The translations under genes were made by a program, and so were the position numbers. Under the pieces are notes generated by a model. The model had not been told where the DNA came from. It did no database searches and was given only the letters and a program-made list of their open reading frames with translations. A DNA stretch of 64,000 nt from Desulfococcus multivorans. GTDB lineage: Bacteria > Desulfobacterota > Desulfobacteria > Desulfobacterales > Desulfococcaceae. Each line of letters opens with the position of its first letter. The first letter of the stretch is position 1. The stretch lies in NCBI RefSeq assembly GCF_001854245.1, contig NZ_CP015381.1, positions 2,453,001 to 2,517,000 on the forward strand. Direction: 5' to 3'. Positions 33,891 to 44,279 of the stretch are shown here, in pieces.

Positions 33891-35507
33891 TCAGGAGGGC
33901 TTTCGGGTCCGGGGTCGCGACGTCCGTCGACGGGATCGCCGTTTGGGGCCCTGGCTCCGCCGCTCGGGATTCCCTTTTCCCGGGGCCGGATCCGGCAACT
34001 TCAGCCATGCGTCATCCGGCTGGGTGCAATGAAGCTCGTGCCCGATGAACGTCTCGATGTCGGGGATGTAAAAGGAGTCGTCCTCGCAGGCGAAACTGAC
34101 GGAGGTGCCCGTCGCGCCGGCCCGGCCTGTCCGGCCGATACGATGGACATAGTTCTCCGGCTCGTGGGGCATGGCGAAGTTGATGACATGGCTGATGCCG
34201 TCGATGTGAAGCCCCCGACCCGCCACGTCGGTGGCCACGAGGACGCGGATATGCCCCGACCGGAACTTTTCCAGGGTAGCGAGACGCCGTTTCTGGGGCA
34301 CCTCGCCCGATATCACCGCGCAATTGATGTCGTAGCGGTTGAGAAAATCGGCCACCCGGTGGGTCTCGTCCCGACGGTTGCAGAAGATGATGACCCGCTT
34401 CAGGTTCTGACGCTGGATGATATTGTAAAGCAGCGCCGGTTTCTGTCGGGTGGTCACCAGATATACCAGTTGTTCGACGGAGGCCACCTCCACCTGTTCG
34501 GGTTCCACCTCGACGATGAGCGGCTCCCGGGTCCACTCCGACGACAGGCGCTCCACCTCTCCGGTCATGGTCGCGGAAAACAGCAGGGTCTGGCGTTTTT
34601 CCTTGTAGGGCGTCTTTCGAACGATCCGACGGACCTGGGGCATGAATCCCATGTCGAGCATCCGGTCGGCTTCGTCGATCACCAGAATCTCGAGCTTGTT
34701 CAGTTGAACATCCTCATACTGGCAGTAGTCGATCAGCCGGCCGGGGGTGGCGACAATGATATCCACCACATGCTCCGTCAGCTCCCGCCGCTGCTTCTGA
34801 TAATCCATCCCGCCGAAAACGGAGACGATATTGCAGGGGTAGTACTTGGAGAGCAGCCTGGCCTCCTCCGCGATCTGGATCACGAGTTCCCGGGTGGGGG
34901 CCAGAACCAGGGCCCTTGGCGTGCCCAGGGCCCGCTTTCCCTGAATGGGATTCCGGATAAAGGTGGCGAGCATGGTGATCAGAAACGCCGCGGTCTTGCC
35001 GGTGCCTGTCTGGGCCTGACCCGAGGCGTCCTTTCCCATGAGGGTGGCCGGCAGAATCTCGGCCTGAATCGGGGAACAGTACTGAAACCCCAGATCCGCC
35101 ACGGCATGCAGGATTTCTCCGGGAAGGTCGAGATCGTGAAAGCGGGTTTTCCCCTCGGCGACGGGAACCTCGAAACTCGAAAGGTCCCATCCGTCGTGCC
35201 GGGCAGGCGCCGCCTTCTCGTCATCAACGGCCGGCTCGGGTTTCGCTTTTCCTTTTTTCCGCGGTCGACGCCGTTTCGGTCGGGGCCTTTCGGCCTCCGG
35301 ACGATCGCTGTCGTCACCTTCGGCTGCTGCGCCTTTTCGGGTACCCGCATCCCCGGATGCGACGGGCTTTCCCCGAAGGATTTTGTCGCGGCTTTCAACA
35401 TCCTGTTCAGGATCTGATGTCGCCTCTGGTTTCTGATCGGGTTTCGTATTCGAGTTTCGAAATCGCTTCAGTTTGTTCCGGATATTGTTGAATAGGGATT
35501 TAACCAT
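33891..35507 (-). CDS. DEAD-box RNA helicase, RhlB/RhlE-like
   Basis: 538 residues from ATG 35507 (a TTG one codon earlier is possible). A basic, low-complexity N-terminus (1-115) precedes the Q motif FCSPIQAEILP-type region, Walker A AQTGTGKT, DEAD as VIDEADRM, SAT and the C-terminal helicase motifs (VLVATDVAGRGLHID and HRIGRTGRAG). The C-terminal tail is arginine-rich (KRRSRRRTSRPRTRKPS). It probably unwinds RNA in ribosome assembly or mRNA turnover. Both basic tails likely add RNA affinity. Confidence 0.93.
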   Translation of the reverse strand: MVKSLFNNIRNKLKRFRNSNTKPDQKPEATSDPEQDVESRDKILRGKPVASGDAGTRKGAAAEGDDSDRPEAERPRPKRRRPRKKGKAKPEPAVDDEKAAPARHDGWDLSSFEVPVAEGKTRFHDLDLPGEILHAVADLGFQYCSPIQAEILPATLMGKDASGQAQTGTGKTAAFLITMLATFIRNPIQGKRALGTPRALVLAPTRELVIQIAEEARLLSKYYPCNIVSVFGGMDYQKQRRELTEHVVDIIVATPGRLIDYCQYEDVQLNKLEILVIDEADRMLDMGFMPQVRRIVRKTPYKEKRQTLLFSATMTGEVERLSSEWTREPLIVEVEPEQVEVASVEQLVYLVTTRQKPALLYNIIQRQNLKRVIIFCNRRDETHRVADFLNRYDINCAVISGEVPQKRRLATLEKFRSGHIRVLVATDVAGRGLHIDGISHVINFAMPHEPENYVHRIGRTGRAGATGTSVSFACEDDSFYIPDIETFIGHELHCTQPDDAWLKLPDPAPGKGNPERRSQGPKRRSRRRTSRPRTRKPS

Positions 35508-35616
35508 CAAATGTTGTATATTCTCCTTCTGATATGTGTCGCAACGTCAATTGCGGTCGTCTGTTTCCGGCAAACGGAACAACAGGGAGGACTTCAAGCC
35601 TTCGGCTTCGGCTTTC

Positions 35617-36432
35617 TCACCCGGCCGACCCGCTGATGCCTTTGATAAATGTCTGCACGGCGTCCATGTAATCGGCATAACCGACATAGAGCAGGTCGTT
35701 GTGATCGGCTCCCGGTATCATCAGCAGGCGCTTTCGCGCCGCGCCGCAGGCTTCGTAAAGGGCCCGGCCGTCGCCCGAGGGGATGATATGGTCCCTCTCC
35801 GCATGGATGATCAGGCAGTCCCGGGTCACCGAGCGGATCTTGTCGATGTTCCGGAAGCCCTTTTTTTCCTCGAATCCAACAGCGGCGACATCGACCCCCA
35901 GAAGCGCCAGCAGCGGACCGGCCCAGGCGAACCCGCTCTCGATGATGACCCCGTGGATCCCGTCTTCATAACAGGCGGCCAGCTCCAGAGCCGACGCACT
36001 GCCCAGGGATCGCCCCATGACCGCCAGGGGTCCCGTGCAGCCGTTGTCGGAGAGCCATTTCAGGGTGAAGCCCAGGATGATGTGACAGTCCCGCATCATG
36101 GCCGTCACGGTGGGGCTTCCGGTGGAGCGGCCATACCCCCGATAATCCACCGGCAGGAAATTGATCCCCATCCGGTTGTAGACCGGACCCAGGTCGTCGT
36201 AGTCGGAGACGATTTCACCGTTGCCGTGGAAAAAAAGGATATTGGGCGCCGTCTTGCCCGCGATGTGAAAACGCCCGCCGATCTCGACCCCTTCTTCGAC
36301 GGGAATGCTCACCGTGATCTCCGGCGCGTCGTCCCCGCCGCCCAAAGGCCCTTCAGCACGCGGATGGAACAGCACCGCCGTGATCTCCGGGCGATCCAGG
36401 GGTCCGTAGTCGATTGTCGTCATGTCTGTCAT
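35617..36432 (-). CDS. Alpha/beta hydrolase
   Basis: 271 residues; AGGAG lies nine bases before the ATG. The fold starts at NILFFHGNGEIVSDYDDLG (oxyanion HGN), continues with DYRGYGRSTGSPT, and the nucleophile elbow is GRSLGSASALELA. The catalytic acid is probably in LIIHAERDHIIPSGDG, and the histidine in GADHNDLLYVG. It resembles the FrsA/BEM46-like serine hydrolases. The substrate is unknown. It lies 29 bases after ettA on the same strand. Confidence 0.88.
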   Translation of the reverse strand: MTDMTTIDYGPLDRPEITAVLFHPRAEGPLGGGDDAPEITVSIPVEEGVEIGGRFHIAGKTAPNILFFHGNGEIVSDYDDLGPVYNRMGINFLPVDYRGYGRSTGSPTVTAMMRDCHIILGFTLKWLSDNGCTGPLAVMGRSLGSASALELAACYEDGIHGVIIESGFAWAGPLLALLGVDVAAVGFEEKKGFRNIDKIRSVTRDCLIIHAERDHIIPSGDGRALYEACGAARKRLLMIPGADHNDLLYVGYADYMDAVQTFIKGISGSAG

Positions 36433-36461
36433 GCCTGGAAACTCCTCCTCGCCGTGCCGGT

Positions 36462-38139
<1,678 letters not shown>

Positions 38140-38147
<8 letters not shown>

Positions 38148-38562
38148 CGCAAACTCCCTTTTGATCCGCCTCGAATTTCAAGAACAGATGCCCCTCTCGG
38201 CCGTCGATTTCCGGCCTGTTGTCGTTCCAGTCGATAATCCGGCACCCGTCCGTCTCCTCGGAGGGATATGAGCAGCCGATGTACGGCATCAACGGGTCTC
38301 CGGCCACGGATTTGTAGTTGGTCAACAGCGCTTTACCTTTTGAGATGCCGTCCAGTTCAAGTAATCGAGACAGGAATATCCGGCACTCGCCCTCAAAGAG
38401 GTCGGTGGTGTCCCGAAATTGGCGGATGCGATCCCGAAACAGGTGGAGTGCGGCGTCCTTGCTCGCGGCATCGACGAGAAGGTTGAACTCGCCATGCCTT
38501 CTGTCTTCCTCGGATTCTTCCTGCTGGTTGGTTGTATGAAGAAAGCTTCCGATATAAATCAT
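38140..38562 (-). CDS. Hypothetical protein overlapping ettA
   Basis: 140 residues from ATG 38562, with AGGAAGG upstream; the open frame extends further, but the early part is unconserved in appearance. It starts IYIGSFLHTTNQQEESEEDR and contains a helical middle (ASKDAALHLFRDRIRQFRDT) and an acidic end. No family recognised. The stop overlaps the ettA start by eight bases, so the two are translationally coupled and probably co-regulated. Confidence 0.7.
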
Positions 38563-38702
38563 GATCCTTCCTTTCCATAGTGAAGCACAGCGCAATCCGT
38601 CAAATAGGCTCTTCAGGCTAAACCTATATATATAGCCATCGATGGATGATGCGTCAATTTTTTCCGGAATAATACCACAACCGTCTTTGTTCAATCGATC
38701 CC

Positions 38703-39599
38703 TTATCCCCGGGGATGATATTTCTCGTGGATCTCCTGCAGCCGCTTCCGGGCCACATGGGTGTAGATCTGGGTGGAAGAGATATCGGCATGACCGAGCA
38801 TCATCTGGATCGATCTCAGATCCGCACCGTTCTCGAGAAGATGGCTGGCAAAGGCGTGCCGAAAACTGTGGGGGGTGATGCGTTTTCGGATGCCGGACCG
38901 GTCGGCATATTGTTTCAGGATCTTCCAGAACCCCTGCCGCGTCATCGGCTTTCCGGCCCTGGCAACGAACAGAACGGGGCTGTCGCATCCCTTGAGAAGC
39001 AGGGGTCTTGCGGTTTCGAGGTAGAAGATCAGTTTTTCCCTGGCGTGAAGCCCGATGGGGACGAGCCTTTCCACAGCCCCCTTCCCTTTCACCTTCAGGC
39101 AGCAGACCTCCAGGTTGACGTCGTGCCGTTTCAGGTTCACGAGCTCCGACACCCGCAACCCCGCGGCATAGAGCAGCTCCAGCATGGCCGCGTTTCTCGC
39201 GCCTGAAGGACGGGTCGTGTCCGGTGCGGTCAGAAGCCGCTCCACCTCCCCGACGGAGAGGATCTCCGGCAGTTTCATGCCGATTCTGGGAAGGTCGACC
39301 CGCCTGGCGGGGTCCTCGCTCAAAATTTCCTCCCGGACCAGAAAGCGGTAAAACCCCCTCAGGGCCACCAGATGCCGGGCCCGTGACCTGGCCGTGAGAT
39401 GCGTCTTCGCCAGCTCGGCCATGTGATCGGCGATCAGGGGCAGGTCATCGGCGGAGACCCGCTCCACCCCCTTTGACCGCAGATAGTCAAAATACCGGGA
39501 CAAGTCGTTGCCGTAGGCGGCAAGGGTCTTCCCGGAAAGACCCTTTTCAACGAGGAGATAGTTCAGGAATTGATCGGCGAGGGTATTGAAATAGGGCAT
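38703..39599 (-). CDS. xerD: Tyrosine recombinase XerD
   Basis: 298 residues from ATG 39599, with GGAGG seven bases upstream. The N-terminal core-binding domain (residues 1-95) precedes a catalytic domain with arginine I in AAGLRVSELVNL, the HSFRHAFASHLLENGAD box, LGHADISSTQIYTHV with the final histidine and the tyrosine nucleophile. It resolves chromosome dimers at dif together with XerC. It is not linked to an integron or phage here, and the sequence looks like the housekeeping XerD. Confidence 0.92.
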   Translation of the reverse strand: MPYFNTLADQFLNYLLVEKGLSGKTLAAYGNDLSRYFDYLRSKGVERVSADDLPLIADHMAELAKTHLTARSRARHLVALRGFYRFLVREEILSEDPARRVDLPRIGMKLPEILSVGEVERLLTAPDTTRPSGARNAAMLELLYAAGLRVSELVNLKRHDVNLEVCCLKVKGKGAVERLVPIGLHAREKLIFYLETARPLLLKGCDSPVLFVARAGKPMTRQGFWKILKQYADRSGIRKRITPHSFRHAFASHLLENGADLRSIQMMLGHADISSTQIYTHVARKRLQEIHEKYHPRG

Positions 39600-39612
39600 A
39601 CGCCGACCTCCG

Positions 39613-41139
39613 TCATACCGCTTCATATTCGGTGATCAGGGGGCGGTTGAGCATGTTCTCGTACAGGTCGATGTATTGCCTGGCGGTGACGTCGTAGTTG
39701 AAGGTGGCGGCGGCGTCCGTCATGATCCGCCGGATCTGCCGCTCCCGGATCTCGGGGGCCAGTGCATAAAACTGCATGGCCTCGCGAATGGCCCAGAACA
39801 GTCCGTCGGCATCGTAGGTCTCGAAGAGGAACCCGTTGCCCTTGTCTTCGGCCACGTTCAAATGGGTCACCGTATCGTGGATGCCGCCGGTGTCGTGGGC
39901 CACCGGGAGGCTGCCGTATATGGGGGCGATCATCTGGGGCAGCCCGCACGGCTCGAAGCGGGAGGGCATGAGAATGAAATCCGACGCGCCATAGGCCATG
40001 TGCTCGAGGTGTTCGTCAAAATGGCAGACGGCGATTCGGTTCTCGAACCCGTGAAACCGGGCGATATCCCTGAAATGGCGGTGATACGGACCATCCGCCA
40101 CAAAGATGACCTGAAGCTTTTTTTCCCAATACTCCGATATCACGTGAAATAAAATGTCTGCCAGCAGCTGGCACCCTTTCTGAACGGGATCCAGCCGGGA
40201 CGGCCAGAAAAAAAGCGGCGCGTTTTCATCCTCGATCAGCCCCAGGGATGCCTGGAGGAACCGCTTGTTCTCCTGTTTGGCCGAAGCATGGTCGTCGGGG
40301 CCGTAGGATTGGTGGATCATCCGGTCATCCCGGGGATTGAAGGAGGGGTCCGGTGAATTCAGAATTCCGGCGGCGCAACCGGCATGGTATTTTTGGGCCA
40401 GTTCGCTTCGGATCGAAGGCTCGACAAAATCATGACGCCCCTCGACGATCTCCCGGAGAAAAGTGTCGCTCACCGTGTTGACGAAATGTGCCGCGAAGAT
40501 GCCGCTGGTCAGCAGGTCGATGAGGTTGGTGCCCCACGACTCGCCGTAATCCTGCGGCGGGCGTTCGTAATAAAGATGCCGCCAGAAGGAGGCGACGTCG
40601 ATGCCCCGGTCTTCGATATGGGCGAGATAACATTTGACCGTGTGGATATTGTGGATGGTGAAAAGACAGGGGATGCCCCGCTCCCGGGCCATGGCCGGGA
40701 TCAGGGCCGTCATCCAGTCGTTGCAGTGGATCAGGTCTGGCTTGACCCGGGGGACGATATAGTTGAGGACGTCCCGTTGAAAGGTCAGGGCCAGCTTTGT
40801 GTTCTCGAGGCCGTCCCCCGAATAGATTCGATTCAGGTAAAAAAAGGAGCTGTCTTCCACGAGATGAATCCGCTCCTCCGGAATGACCTCGAGGATCGTC
40901 CGCTGCTCCTTCTTGAGAAAGGGCGCCAGACGGTCGCTGAAGATGGCCCGGTAATCCGGCAGTGCGACATGAACATCCGCTCCCTGCTCGAACAGAGCGC
41001 TCACCAATGCCGCCGACACGTCGGCCAGACCCCCGGCCTTTGCAGTCAGCGTGTTGGCCAGACTCCCCATTCGATCCGGCAGATAAGTGACCTCCGGCGT
41101 CACGATCAAAATTCTCGGATTCCGCAGTGTTGCCGCCAT
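39613..41139 (-). CDS. glgA: Glycogen synthase (ADP-glucose type)
   Basis: 508 residues, GT5 family. The N-terminal ADP-binding region has AKAGGLADVSAALV (KxGGL). The acceptor side is LIHCNDWMTALIP, and the C-terminal donor motif is MPSRFEPCGLPQMIAPIYGS with THDTGGI-type HDTGGIHDTV. It elongates storage alpha-glucan from ADP-glucose. AAAGGAT precedes the ATG. It lies 14 bases upstream of xerD and 111 bases after glgP on the same strand. No glgC or glgB occurs in the window. Confidence 0.93.
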   Translation of the reverse strand: MAATLRNPRILIVTPEVTYLPDRMGSLANTLTAKAGGLADVSAALVSALFEQGADVHVALPDYRAIFSDRLAPFLKKEQRTILEVIPEERIHLVEDSSFFYLNRIYSGDGLENTKLALTFQRDVLNYIVPRVKPDLIHCNDWMTALIPAMARERGIPCLFTIHNIHTVKCYLAHIEDRGIDVASFWRHLYYERPPQDYGESWGTNLIDLLTSGIFAAHFVNTVSDTFLREIVEGRHDFVEPSIRSELAQKYHAGCAAGILNSPDPSFNPRDDRMIHQSYGPDDHASAKQENKRFLQASLGLIEDENAPLFFWPSRLDPVQKGCQLLADILFHVISEYWEKKLQVIFVADGPYHRHFRDIARFHGFENRIAVCHFDEHLEHMAYGASDFILMPSRFEPCGLPQMIAPIYGSLPVAHDTGGIHDTVTHLNVAEDKGNGFLFETYDADGLFWAIREAMQFYALAPEIRERQIRRIMTDAAATFNYDVTARQYIDLYENMLNRPLITEYEAV

Positions 41140-41250
41140 GGTTATCCTTTCCGCAGGAATGAAGTTTCCATCCCCGCTTCCGCGACGTTATCGATCAACA
41201 GGCCCCCGTGCCGACAGCGCGGTTATCGTTACATTCATGTCGAATCCCTG

Positions 41251-43800
41251 TCAGGCCCAAAGGAGCAGGCCCGGCTGGAACCTCGCCCACGCGTCCCCGG
41301 CCGGAAGCACCCGGGCCGTGAAGCCGTACCGACCCGAAACCCGGCAGGTAATGTCACAGGCATAGAGATATCGGCCGCCGCCGTGGGCTTCGAGCATTTC
41401 CATCTTCTTGGCCTTTCCCGACATCACGCGATCCGCCGACTGCACCAGGCCGTAAAAAAGCTCTACGGTCACGTCTTCCGGCGCCAGGTCCCCCAGGTCG
41501 ACCAGCGTGGTCATGTGAAGTTTCTCCCCCACCCGAAAAGGCCCTTCGGTCTCCTGAATCGGCGGTTGAATTCGAATGTCTCCCCACAGGGCGTTGACTT
41601 TTTTCCTCTGGGCCGCCAGTTTCCGGGCGCGGCTCGCCCCCTCCGACAGAAGTTCGAACAGGTGTTCCCGGGCCGGGTCGTAAAAACGGCCGTTGTACTC
41701 GGCGACCATCCGGTGGCTGCAGAAGATCCCCATGCCCATTTTCATCGAGTTCTTCATCATCTTGACCCATCGGACGGGGATATCCCCATTCTTTCGATCA
41801 TAAAAACAGGGCACCACCTCTTCCTCGAGGACGTTGAAAAGGGCCTGGGATTCCACGGCGTCCTGGTAGGCGGGGTCGACGTACTCCTCCCCGCTGCCGA
41901 TCTTCCATCCCCGGTTCTCGGCATACCCCTCGCACCACCACCCGTCCAGAATGCTGCAATTCAAAACACCGTTGATGGCCGCCTTCATGCCCGAGGTGCC
42001 GCAGGCTTCCAGCGGGCGCCTGGGGGTATTGAGCCAGACGTCCGCGCCTTGAACCAGAAACCGGGCCACATGGATGTCGTAGTCCTCGATGAAAACGATG
42101 CGGTTCCGGATCTCGGACTTGCGGGCGAACTGCACCAGACGTTTGATCAGTTCCTTGCCTTCGTGGTCCCTCGGGTGAGCCTTCCCGGCGAAAATGAACT
42201 GGACCGGTCGGTTCTTGTCCGTCAAAAGGGCCTCGAAGCGCTCCGGGTCCTGCAGGAGCAGGTTGGCGCGCTTGTAAGTGGCAAAACGCCGGGCAAAGGC
42301 GATGGTCATGATGTCCTGATCCAGGACCAGCTCGGCATCCCGCAACATCTCCTTGGGGGCGTTCCGCCGTTTGTACTGGCGCATCATGAGTTTGCGGCAG
42401 GTTCGGATCAGACGGGCCCGGCACATCACATGGGCCCGCCACACCTCTTCTTCGTAGATGTCGTCCACCCGCCTGATGTTGCCGGGATTGGAGGGGTGAT
42501 GGTGCCACTCCGGCCCGATATAGCGCTCGAATAGCAACGCGAGCTCCCGGGAGAGAAAGGAGGGGATGTGCACGCCGTTGGTCACGTGGCTGATGGGAAT
42601 CTCGTACTCCGGAACCTCCGGCCACACATGGGTCCACATGCGGCGGGCCACCTGGCCGTGGAGTTCGCTGACGCCGTTGCAGTAGCGCGCCATATGGGCG
42701 CCCAGGACAAACATGGAGATGGGTGAATCCGGCGGGGCCCCCTGGGCCTGCCCCCATGACAGGATTTCGTCCGCCGTGGCGCCGATGCGTTCCTCCAGGG
42801 GAACGAGATAGGGCCGGATCAGCTCCACGGGAAATTCCTCGTTTCCCGCGGACACGGGGGTATGGGTCGTGAAAACGGTGGTTCGGGGGATGATTTCGAG
42901 GGCGGTTTTCAGGTCCACATGATGGTTCTCCCGAATCTGGGCGATACGCTCGAGGCTGGAGAAAGCCGAATGCCCTTCGTTCATGTGGCAGACGGCCGGA
43001 TGGATATCGAGAGCGGCCAGCGCCCGCATGCCGCCGATGCCCAGGAGCATCTCCTGGGCGATGCGCATCTTTTCCTCCCCGATATAGAGCTTTGAGGTGA
43101 TGTCCCGAATCTCCCTTGGATTGACGGAGACATTGCTGTCGAGAAGGTAGAGCGGAACGCATCCGACATTCAGACGCCAGACCGCGGCGGTGATGTCGCC
43201 GTCCGGACCGGCGACGGAGACATAGAGGTCGTCTCCCCTGGCGTCTTTTGCCTTTTCGATGGGAAGCTGGTAGATGTCGGTCTCGGGATACTCCTCCTGC
43301 TGCCACCCGTCCTGGTCGAGAAACTGCCGGAAATAGCCCTGGCGGTATAACAACCCGACACCCACCAGGGGCAGATCCATGTCAGAAGCGGCCTTCAGGT
43401 GATCCCCCGCCAGGATGCCCAACCCGCCGGCAAAGAGCGGAATGCTCTCGTGGATCCCGAATTCCATGGAAAAATAAGCGACGGCGTACCGACGGGCCGG
43501 CAACGAACCATTGTCGCCCCGGCCGGCGCAGGCAAGCTTCTGGAACTGGGACCGGACCCGTTCCTGGTGACTCAGAAAGCTCTTGTCCGCGGCCAGCTCC
43601 TCCAGCCGTTTCTGGGGAATATAGGTCAGAAAAAGAATAGGGTTTCGCCCACACCCGTCCCACAGCCGGGGGTCGATGCGGCGAAACAGCTCGACGGCGT
43701 CATACTGCCAGCACCACCAGATATTTCGGGAAAGGACCTCCAGAAAGGAGAGGGCCTCGGGGATGTCGGGCAAAACGCGAAAGGTTTGCAGATGGCTCAT
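41251..43800 (-). CDS. glgP: Alpha-glucan phosphorylase (GT35, short DUF3417 type)
   Basis: 849 residues from ATG 43800, chosen because MSHLQTFRVLPDIPEALSFL begins like the family; a TTG at 43860 would add 20 residues, and neither start has a strong ribosome binding site. An N-terminal DUF3417 segment (RNIWWCWQYDAVELFRRIDP) precedes the phosphorylase core. AYFSMEFGIHESIPLFAGGL and the pyridoxal-phosphate region EACGTSGMKAAINGVL with its lysine are intact. The C-terminal domain is the prokaryotic short type. It releases glucose-1-phosphate from storage glucan. Confidence 0.92.
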   Translation of the reverse strand: MSHLQTFRVLPDIPEALSFLEVLSRNIWWCWQYDAVELFRRIDPRLWDGCGRNPILFLTYIPQKRLEELAADKSFLSHQERVRSQFQKLACAGRGDNGSLPARRYAVAYFSMEFGIHESIPLFAGGLGILAGDHLKAASDMDLPLVGVGLLYRQGYFRQFLDQDGWQQEEYPETDIYQLPIEKAKDARGDDLYVSVAGPDGDITAAVWRLNVGCVPLYLLDSNVSVNPREIRDITSKLYIGEEKMRIAQEMLLGIGGMRALAALDIHPAVCHMNEGHSAFSSLERIAQIRENHHVDLKTALEIIPRTTVFTTHTPVSAGNEEFPVELIRPYLVPLEERIGATADEILSWGQAQGAPPDSPISMFVLGAHMARYCNGVSELHGQVARRMWTHVWPEVPEYEIPISHVTNGVHIPSFLSRELALLFERYIGPEWHHHPSNPGNIRRVDDIYEEEVWRAHVMCRARLIRTCRKLMMRQYKRRNAPKEMLRDAELVLDQDIMTIAFARRFATYKRANLLLQDPERFEALLTDKNRPVQFIFAGKAHPRDHEGKELIKRLVQFARKSEIRNRIVFIEDYDIHVARFLVQGADVWLNTPRRPLEACGTSGMKAAINGVLNCSILDGWWCEGYAENRGWKIGSGEEYVDPAYQDAVESQALFNVLEEEVVPCFYDRKNGDIPVRWVKMMKNSMKMGMGIFCSHRMVAEYNGRFYDPAREHLFELLSEGASRARKLAAQRKKVNALWGDIRIQPPIQETEGPFRVGEKLHMTTLVDLGDLAPEDVTVELFYGLVQSADRVMSGKAKKMEMLEAHGGGRYLYACDITCRVSGRYGFTARVLPAGDAWARFQPGLLLWA

Positions 43801-44033
43801 AAACTCAACTTGTAATTTCGATTTCAGGTTATCGCCCCCGATTTCGGGGACGGCGATCAACTCATGAAAGTGTTATTACCCAATCGAGCCGTATAAATCA
43901 AGGGGATAACCGTGCGTCCCACGTCGCTCAGAAATCGACACCCCCCGAAAGAGAGCGGCTTCGGACATCTTGATGGACCGAGGCGGGTGTGGTAGATGAG
44001 AAAGCCGGATGGGCTTCAATCTCAACTTTCGAT
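43801..44033. other. Intergenic region between glgP and the repeat elements
   Basis: No coding or RNA gene recognised. The glgP promoter should lie here on the minus strand. Confidence 0.3.
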
Positions 44034-44074
44034 TTTCATAGGCCGGTGCCGGACTTTCATAGGCCGGTGCCGGG
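44034..44074 (+). repeat. 21-bp direct repeat leading into the fold-back element
   Basis: TTTCATAGGCCGGTGCCGG occurs at 44034 and again 21 bases later, the second copy running into the left arm of the fold-back element. Confidence 0.75.
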
Positions 44075-44219
44075 AGGATACGGCCCTCGCCCAGCGCGGT
44101 TTCGTTCAAGTGCCGCTAAAGCTTGCTCCGGGCGGCCCGGAAACTCGCTTCGCTCAAACAGTCCGGGCCGCTGATCCTCCGCGGCGCTTAAGCGGCACGG
44201 GCCGTATCCTCCCGGCACC
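44066..44219. repeat. 154-bp three-tier fold-back (MITE-like) element
   Basis: A perfect 21-base outer inverted repeat (44066-44086 and 44199-44219, GGTGCCGGGAGGATACGGCC and its complement) encloses a middle pair (44110-44122 and 44186-44198, 12 of 13 matching) and a perfect inner 10-base pair (44132-44141 and 44162-44171, GCGGCCCGGA). The three stems are nested and would fold into one long hairpin. There is no coding frame of interest inside. It lies 60 bases before the GT4 gene at 44280. Confidence 0.8.
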
Positions 44220-44279
44220 TCTATCCGGTCACCATCATGCTTATTGACGGCTTGGATGAGCAGACGAAACGAGGCGTGA

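Noticed and set aside
33675-35417. 580-codon plus-strand ORF opposite the DEAD-box helicase
   Set aside because: Shadow; all helicase motifs are on the minus strand.
38703-39599. Integrase of a genomic island near tRNA-Sec
   Set aside because: The tyrosine recombinase has XerD length and motifs, lies 6 kb from selC and is embedded among housekeeping genes.
40384-42534. 716-codon plus-strand ORF opposite glgP and glgA
   Set aside because: Spans two real genes on the other strand with catalytic motifs; its own translation shows no family features.
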